Shown here piece after piece: positions 56,943 to 64,000 of a stretch of 64,000 nt of DNA. The translations under genes and the position numbers were made by a program. How positions within the stretch are numbered: position 1 is the stretch's first letter; each line of letters begins with the position of its first letter. Under the pieces are notes generated by a model. It was given only the letters and a program-made list of their open reading frames with translations, was not told where the DNA came from and searched no databases. The DNA is taken from positions 2,887,772-2,951,771 of the forward strand of contig OX438758.1 of the NCBI GenBank assembly GCA_949316235.1, written 5' to 3'. The stretch is from Oegoconia quadripuncta. Lineage: Eukaryota > Arthropoda > Insecta > Lepidoptera > Autostichidae.

Positions 56943-56996
56943 AACCTTTATAATGGATCTATAAGGTCATCACCATATAGATCCATTATAAAGGTT
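56943..56996. repeat. Perfect 20-bp stem hairpin, 14-nt loop
   Basis: Arms 56943-56962 ('aacctttataatggatctat') and 56977-56996 are exact complements. The flanks do not pair. Confidence 0.92.
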
Positions 56997-57504
56997 GCTG
57001 CACTGGTAAACCTCGAAGGAGCAAGAGTAGTTGCAAGCAGCCGTGACAATGATAAATGTAGGTAATGTATAGAAGTGCGAGCTCGCGATTTCAACTTGCT
57101 TCTAAAAGCAAACCTACTCCAAACAAAAAAAAACAAGGTCTCAAAGTTGCTGCAACTATTTTAGTTTTATTGCATTGCGGTTGCACTCATGGCGCATTCG
57201 CTCTCCGATTAGTGAACTCAAAAAATGTCTGGCATGTGCAGTTCTTGGATGGGTAACTGCTAATAGTGGTATTTTCATACCAGTTGTGTATGTGTATTCA
57301 TTGTGTTCGTGATAAGATAGTCCCCAAAAAAATCTGTGAACGCAACTTTATCTTCAGCCTCAGCCTCACTAAAAATCAGTGGCACATAAATCTAAATATT
57401 GCTTTTTAGCATCGTGGTGCTGTGGCATTCGCTATTCGTTTTCGATCAACGAAGTTTTCAAAGTCGGGGGCCTACAGGGGTGGCTAAATAAACAGACCGT
57501 CCAC

Positions 57505-57628
57505 TAGTCTGACAGGAATCCACTAATCCACACTGGGCCCACGTGGTGGACTATGGCCCATACCCTCTCCCAGTGAGAGGAGGCTGTGCCCCAACAGTGG
57601 GGACGTGTAAGGCTGTTGATGATGATCC
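57505..57628 (+). repeat. LINE-tail-like interspersed repeat
   Basis: 'cccacgtggtggactatggc', 'gagaggaggctgtgcc' and 'caacagtgggg', ending (GATGAT). The same type is degraded at 3360-3525. Confidence 0.65.
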
Positions 57629-58234
57629 TTCTGTCTGCACGCAGATTGTCTGTCAGATCACTGAATAAAAGGATAAGATAATTTTCTTGCATAATCATTT
57701 TTAACGTTGTTCCTAGAATTTTGGCGATCGTAGTTTTGAAACAATATCCCCATGTATCATATTTGTTTGTAAACGCTTTATTGTGCAAAGTAACACAAGT
57801 AATACATTTAGTAAAAAAATTTACAAAAGCGAACTTCTCCATGAGGGATTTCTTCTAACGACCTAAAATTGTATTAAGACATTTTTTACTAAATATTTAC
57901 TCGATGCTATCTACTAACATTTGAATGGACAATAATGTGTGAATATCGAAATTGGATCGAGACTTTTTAGACAACACTCGAGAGATCGTGACAACGCAGC
58001 AGCAGTCATATAACGTGTTTACATAAAAGTTATAAATCGACAACGCAATCCAATCACCGGAACAAATCGACCCCTCTAAACCGAGTCGGGTAAATATGAA
58101 CCGTTTGATAACATTTGAACAGAACAGGGTACGGTTGACGCATGAGTATAGTACAGAAACGTTATATTTACTTCCTCCTTTCTTCGGGCACAACAGGGAA
58201 CAACAGTTTTATTTTACCTGATATTCATTGTTTG
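57629..58234. other. Unassigned stretch
   Basis: No gene or repeat recognised. Confidence 0.4.
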
Positions 58235-58402
58235 AGTCTTTACTAAAAGAGTAATGAATATGGATTTCGATGGTTGGAGAGGAAGAAGTAGACCACGGTA
58301 AAGATGGACGGATTGTGTGAAGGGTGATGTGAATGAAAAAGGCGTGAATGATGAGGTAACGGCTGATAGAGAATAAATTGGGACCAGTTCAAGAAGATGA
58401 TG
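58235..58402 (+). mobile_element. RTE-like LINE scrap
   Basis: 'gagaggaagaagtagaccac', 'gatggacggattgtgtgaag' and 'gaggtaacggctgatagaga' parallel the 46.8-46.95 kb copy (GRGRPKK..., MTADRRE). Confidence 0.65.
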
Positions 58403-59099
58403 ATTCATTGTTTGAGTTTTTGTACTATCTTTTATGTTTTAACGTATTTTTCCCCAACCGATCCGTAGTCACAACAATTTGCCATATTGGTGCGACTATG
58501 GTTCATTTCATTTATCTGTAGTCACACCACTATAGTCCAACGCACCCTTGACGATAAAGAACAAAAGATAATCAATGTGTTTATATTTTATTAATTTTAT
58601 CGTACACTTTCCAAAAATATTGACCTATAGTAATTTCACTGTGAATTAACTCCATCTGTTTTTTTTAATATAAAATTATCTTTTTCTCGTTCTAACTCGC
58701 GTCTTTTATTTGGATTGGTGTTTTGTTCAATATTTATGGTTTTAATTAAGTTTGTTGTAGCCTCTTTTTCCAGTGCACTAAGCAATTTAACTATGGTCAC
58801 GTAATGTTTGTTCAATTACATCCCTGTTGCTTAACTTATATATCTACCAGAGTTCCATATAAATACACATAAATTTATTTATAGTATACTAGCAAAATGT
58901 AATGTAATTAAATACTTTTAGGTCTCTTTCCTCAAACATCCATTTCTCAGAAATAAATGATATGTCACTTCCTCCATAGACAAAAACTCGTATCATACTT
59001 CCCTCACTCTTTTGATTTATTATAATCAATATGAGGTAGCTATGTAGCCATTATGTACCTCTACAAGTTTGATATTTTCAAATTTACTTGAAAAATGCC
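58403..59099. other. Unassigned stretch
   Basis: AT-rich; no gene recognised. Confidence 0.4.
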
Positions 59100-59477
59100 G
59101 TAGAAAGGTTATTCTTAATATTTACAGTCTCAGTTTTTTACAGGATACATTTCGGGGAGTGTGCGTTGGAATTACATAATCTTATTCCACCGTCACCCTT
59201 CCATCTTCGGACCACTAGGCGTGGGGAGGGATTCCACCCGTATATAGTTAATATACCGAACATTCGCACTAAGAAGTTCGATTCTTCATTCATCATCCGA
59301 ACAGCCGAGGCATGGAACTCCGTTCCGGCGTCAGTCTTTCCTGAATCCTACAACCTTGTGATCTTCAAGAGCAGAGTGAATAGGCATTTACTGAGATCGC
59401 GTGCTTCATCTCCGACCACATCGTCACTTTCCATCAGGTGAGATTGTGGTCAAACGCGAATCCAGTCAATCATAAAA
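59100..59477 (+). mobile_element. LINE family I, C-terminal coding end and 3' UTR (best copy)
   Basis: The frame is open to 59441: HFGECALELHNLIPPSPFHL, then FDSSFIIRTAEAWNSVPASV, FPESYNLVIFKSRVNRHLL. The 'F..RTA..WN.LP..VFP..YN...FK..VN..L' pattern is a common LINE ORF2 C-terminus in insects. The 3' end is 'catcaggtgagattgtggtc', 'cagtcaatcat' and an A-tail. The ATG at 59088 is accidental; the copy is 5'-truncated. Confidence 0.88.
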
Positions 59478-60902
59478 AAAAAAAAATATATATATATAAC
59501 GTTCTCATATGTGTTATGTTATGTTCTATTTCATTTTTGTGTATTCCATCATCATTAAACGTGATAACATGTTGCTCCTGAATCACCCTTACGTCACCGT
59601 AAGAAAAACCAAATTAATATCGCATTCTCCTTATACACATGAAATACGAAAACACAATCCAAACTCACAAATCTCAGTTTTAAGGAGGGCGGGTCGGTAA
59701 CCCGACTGTACTTCTTCGCGTCACAGCTGATTGATTACGACTGTCCGCGTAATTAAGGTCGGTATTTGTTGAGTGGACGACACAATTGGCGGTTTCCGGG
59801 GGGCGGGAACGAAGCTACGATTAAAACAATAAACGAGAGCAATTTTTTTTATCGTTAAATTGGATACAAATTCGGAAATTAATGTTTTCAAGGCACACCG
59901 CTCTTTATTTGTGAGCATACAATGACAAGTCATCTAAATAGCAATTACCCAGAGCATAGTTATTTACTTAATAGGGGTCCTCAACAACTAATTACTGTCG
60001 TGAATTAATGTTACGCAATAAATCATTTTTCATTTTTTCATTTTCATATAGGGTAGCAATGCAACCATATCAGAATCTATTCAAAATGTCAATTTATCCA
60101 AATACCAGTTAGCCCTAAAAATATATGCAAGGAACCATTACAAATCACAATGTCATTAACTTGTCTAAATAGTGATTTGCAGCCAACCCCCGAAACTAGC
60201 CTTTTTTATTCGTTTTATTCACTCCTTTCGGAGAAAGCAAAGGGATCTAAGTCCATACAGCCATGTCTTATTTCTCATATTTCTTCAATTTATTAGTCAG
60301 TCTCATTCAAAACAAGTAATTCGTCGTATACTTGGCGTATACAGAGTCTAGTCACGGCCAAGTCATTCTTCAGTAAAGTGGCAGAATGCTTCACAAAAGA
60401 TTTTGACGGCTTCTTGTGGAAACCCGAAAGCTTCGTTACGCACTTTAATTTACACTTCCCTTCACTTGTACACCATCACTAACGTTTGCTGCACAATATT
60501 CTGCCATTATTAAGCTTTAAAAGTCAGAAAGCATAAATTATAAGAATAATGCAACTTTACTCGCCGAGATCCCGCCAAATAGCCCCGAAACTATCCAATA
60601 CGTAAACAAAATTTTGGAAACCGAATACCATTCAACCATCTCGCAAATACTACATCTAAAATGGGATTCAGCCGTTTGACGCTGCATTGCCAAAGGCTAA
60701 TACAAATATTGATACAAAGATTGATAAAAGGCTTCAATCTTAGAACACCCATCTTGGAATCGGGGTTAAAAATTTCAACAAAAACAAAATGTCAACGAAT
60801 TGCTACAGGCATTATACACAAATTATATTCCTTAACAAAGCTTAATTGTTAAGGGCACGCGACTTAATTGTGCGTTTTGAAACGCCGTTAATGTAATACA
60901 TT
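59478..60902. other. Unassigned stretch
   Basis: No gene recognised. A GC-richer patch lies at 59685-59820. Confidence 0.4.
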
Positions 60903-61089
60903 CTGTCCGCCTGACTAGCTACCACCATCTTATCTAAATCTGCCGCCAAACAGCAATGATAATAGTATTGTTGTGTTCCGGTTGTCAAAGATAAGACGGC
61001 CAGTTCACCAAATATTTGGGTTTCCGGGTCAGTACGCTTTCAGCTTCGGCCTCATCTTCACTTAACATCCGTTGTGCATAAAAAAAAAT
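60903..61089 (+). mobile_element. SINE-A, headless
   Basis: 'gtccgcctgactagctacca' to 'cttaacatccgttgtgcat' plus A-run. It lacks the 'aggtgtgattgaggtcaag' segment near the tail. Confidence 0.8.
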
Positions 61090-62130
61090 ACATACCTACA
61101 TCAGGAAAGAACATTCGTCAGTATAATTTATATCGCACTGTCCAACATCAATTGTAAATGGACACAAACCAACGAAACCTGCATGGTCCCCTTCTGTATG
61201 GACGGGCCTAGCTAATTTTACACTTCATTGGCTGACGAGCATTTGATTTGCATTTTAAATTACGAGCCTGTTCGTTTCGAGCATTTTCAAAGCTTTTATT
61301 GTCTGCTCCTAATTATGTGTGTATAATTTAGAACTCTAATACTACTATACATTCTACAATGTTTATATGAAAATACATTACGTCATGATAATTCGAATAA
61401 CTATAACATGAAGAATTAGAAAACCTCGACGTGATAAACTAAATACCTATCATGGAAAGTGCTAAACCAATTTGTATCAAAGATGTCTAATAACCATCTC
61501 CAAAATACTATGTATAATAATATAATAATTTAATGTCATTCTAAGAATTTCGATCGCTGGGGTTGTGTCTCTTGTGACAACATGGTAAGTTACGCAACTC
61601 AAATAATTCCTAATTAACATTTTGTTGACATTTTCCCCTCTACAAATTTAATTTCGAAAATGAAAATCATACCGCAGCCCCTTTAATTTCCATAACGTTT
61701 AAAACTTGCTTTAATTTATAATTTATTATTCATTTTGGAAAGGACAACTCCATCTTTGAAAGTTAAATGTCGGTTAAGTCGAATTTCTGTTAAGTGGATA
61801 TTATTCAAAACGTTTTGGCTAACTTCTGGGTTCAGGAATTTAGTTCTCATAGAGTATTATGGATTTATAGACCTCATTGGTACCTACCATAGAGTTTATA
61901 AAGTCAATAAACAAAATGTATGAGTTGATTTTATCTGCTTTCAGTAGAGCATTTTTATGTGTGATTTGTACCTCTTCAAGCATTTAATTTCTTTGTAGTT
62001 GAATATGTAAGATTTCTAAATGAAATCTCATTAATTACGACAACACTCTGATTCAAAACACATCTACAGGCAAGAATTATACAAGTTTCTGGATATTAAG
62101 CTTTCTATTTCCCAGGCCAGGCAGGCCAGG
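61090..62130. other. Unassigned stretch
   Basis: AT-rich; no gene or repeat recognised. Confidence 0.4.
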
Positions 62131-62379
62131 TATTTAAATGTCCGCCTGGCTAGCTACCACCATATTATCTAAATCTGCCGCCAAGCAGCAATGTTAATAG
62201 CATTGTTGTGTTCCGGTTGTCAGAGATAAGATAGCCAGTCCTCCAAATGTGTTGGGGTTTCCGGGTCAGTACGCTTCCACCTTCGACCTCATCTTCACTT
62301 AACATCAGGTGTGATTGAGGTCAAGTACCAACACCACCACCACCAACACCATTGTGCATAAAAATAAAAGAAAAAAAAG
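62131..62379 (+). mobile_element. SINE-A, headless, with CAC expansion in the tail
   Basis: Body complete from 'tatttaaatgtccgcctggc'. The tail has an extra '(caccac)n caacacca' between 'gtaccaac' and 'ttgtgcat', a local slippage. Confidence 0.85.
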
Positions 62380-64000
62380 TGGTGTCCCGTAAATAAAATA
62401 TCAGAACTATACGCTTCTTTTCATGGGAATCGTAAAAGACGACTAATAGCATAGATCAGTGATAGTCATTGGTACTGAGCTCCGAAATATCTGCGATAGC
62501 CAATCCGCCAGCCCAGCACGGCGATTCAAACAAATCAAATGGTTCTGAAGAATTCAGTGCAAATCGTGCTGTGGACGAGGCCTATGACCATTATTGGACT
62601 TACGTAAGCAGTTGATATGACATAGAGGTTAAAATTAATCATAACACTCTAACCATTGAAAGAGGAATTTAATTAGGCAGTGTACTAGTTAACGAATTTG
62701 TCGAATGGCATTTTGCAGGAATTCGTGAATGTATTTCGATACTAATGAGGACAAATTTTCAAACAGAAACGCAAATTCACTGTAATGCAAAATTATTAGA
62801 CTGCCTAAATGTTACCGGGCTCATTATTATACAATGGCGCAGCTGTTCTAGAATTGTATTTGCAAATCACACCTAGGTCTTTGTCCAACAATGAACTTAC
62901 AAAGGCAACTGATATATACACACCCAACTCAAAGTGATGTAACTACGGGGTGGCAGGGCAGAGCGGGCAAAATGCCAGGTGCCTCCAGCCCTGAGGAACC
63001 TAACCAACATCTGACGCCGCACCGCTAAAAGCTACATGGGTGGTTTAGTTACATTTGGAAGTGGTTACTTTACAAAATTAAACAATTAAATCAAAAAACG
63101 ATATGTAAATGTTAACGCATTCTAACGTAACAGATAACATTAAGTTTTTGAACGCATCTGGTAATAAAAGTAACGCTTTGTTGCACGAGGCATGCCCGTT
63201 TTTGTTTTTTCATTATCATGCGGCAAAATTAAAAACTCTACACGACGTATGGCCCGATATAGTATTTTTGACGGCTTGTCTTACTTTGAGAGCCCTATCA
63301 AAATTATCCAGGAGCTTCAGACGGTCTAGTCACGCCACTGCATTATGCGCATGAAAGGTGATAGATGCTTACGTTATAATAACAGGGAGTTTGATGCAGA
63401 AGGATTTTAACGGATTTTACAAGACAAAAAACAAACGAATAATCCCTGAATTATCACTGTGACGGCTATAGCTATCGGCTGGCCATAGCTAGAGTCCCAA
63501 GCAGTAGGATGTCTGGTATTTATATCAAATGTCAGAGAATGTGCGTCATACCATGCAGAGCTAAATCTCTCGGATATTGGAATGTTAAGAAGGGGTTGGC
63601 TTAATAAAAACTGTTGTTAAGGTGGGACAGATAGTTCAAGAGTTCCCTACATATAATTTTTATATGACCCACACAGAAGTGCTATTTTTATTTTCAAAAT
63701 TGATCGTCGTCTTGTTTTCCCTGAACCTGAAACTCCATCATACAATTGTTTACGATTATTGGCATACAATTTTGGAAGATAAGAGATGAATTATACCGTC
63801 TGCTAATTACACACGGAGACCTTTCATTTGATTTTCTACACAACCCTAGAATCAAGTAAAATTACATTTTTAAAAGCACCAATTGAGCCTGAGATAGCAT
63901 TAAAAGTTGCTTATGATGACAATGTATAGATAGATAACAAGTTTCATCCTAAGGTTGAAACGTACGTTTTTGGTAAGTAACCCTGAGGCAATATAAATTA
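62380..64000. other. Unassigned stretch with LINE stubs
   Basis: 'catgggaatcgtaaaagacg' near 62424 and 'caaatcgtgctgtggacgag' near 62561 recall LINE 3'-end repeats elsewhere in the window. No gene was recognised, including the 81-codon frame at 63109-63354. Confidence 0.4.

Noticed and set aside
59088..59441. Host gene starting at 59088
   Set aside because: The frame is the C-terminus of LINE family I. The same sequence, broken, lies at 28.0-28.4 kb.
1..64000. piRNA cluster
   Set aside because: TE fragments in both orientations are dense, but that also fits ordinary intergenic DNA; without small-RNA data it cannot be claimed.

Overview
The window looks like AT-rich nuclear DNA from an insect, most likely a moth or butterfly. 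The evidence is the repeat content: tRNA-headed SINEs with A-rich tails, broken RTE- and Jockey/CR1-like LINE 3' ends, foldback MITEs, and a 'GAGCATGCGGGTCAC...' repeat that I associate with Lepidoptera. No bacterial gene structure, CRISPR array, rRNA or convincing tRNA gene was seen. The species cannot be named from this.

One host gene is clear. On the minus strand, two coding exons (5354-3923 and 2611-1542) join in frame with consensus splice sites. They give an 833-residue single-pass receptor with a signal peptide, LRR-NT, six to seven leucine-rich repeats, LRR-CT, one Ig domain, a transmembrane helix, a long proline-rich tail and a C-terminal PDZ ligand. This is the Kekkon-family layout. 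An acceptor at 5377-5378 shows that a further 5' exon lies upstream on the minus strand. Two weaker candidates sit together on the minus strand at 52.0-52.9 kb: a possible secreted cysteine-containing protein and a 33-residue very basic peptide.

Everything else is a mosaic of mobile-element remains in both orientations. SINE-A (about 16 pieces) and SINE-B/SINE-C (about 10 pieces) are scattered throughout. LINE 3' ends carry recognisable reverse-transcriptase C-terminal coding at 8.1-8.8, 12.4-13.0, 24.9-25.3, 32.1-32.6, 37.3-37.6, 45.5-45.7, 46.6-47.0, 50.3-50.5 and 59.1-59.5 kb. MITEs with long inverted repeats lie at 26.6-27.2, 31.0-31.3, 31.5-31.8, 45.3 and 53.5-53.9 kb. An LTR-element leader remnant with two primer-binding sites is at 43.0 kb. 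Several insertions are nested, and two of them can be read against an uninserted copy elsewhere in the window.

The most informative observations are: a 3' tail shared by SINE-A and one LINE family, which suggests a parasite/helper pair; a MITE inside another MITE with a clean TA duplication; a roughly 390-bp inverted segmental duplication that carried a SINE and its flank; and the unexplained small-ORF cluster at 52 kb. No new multi-gene system was found.
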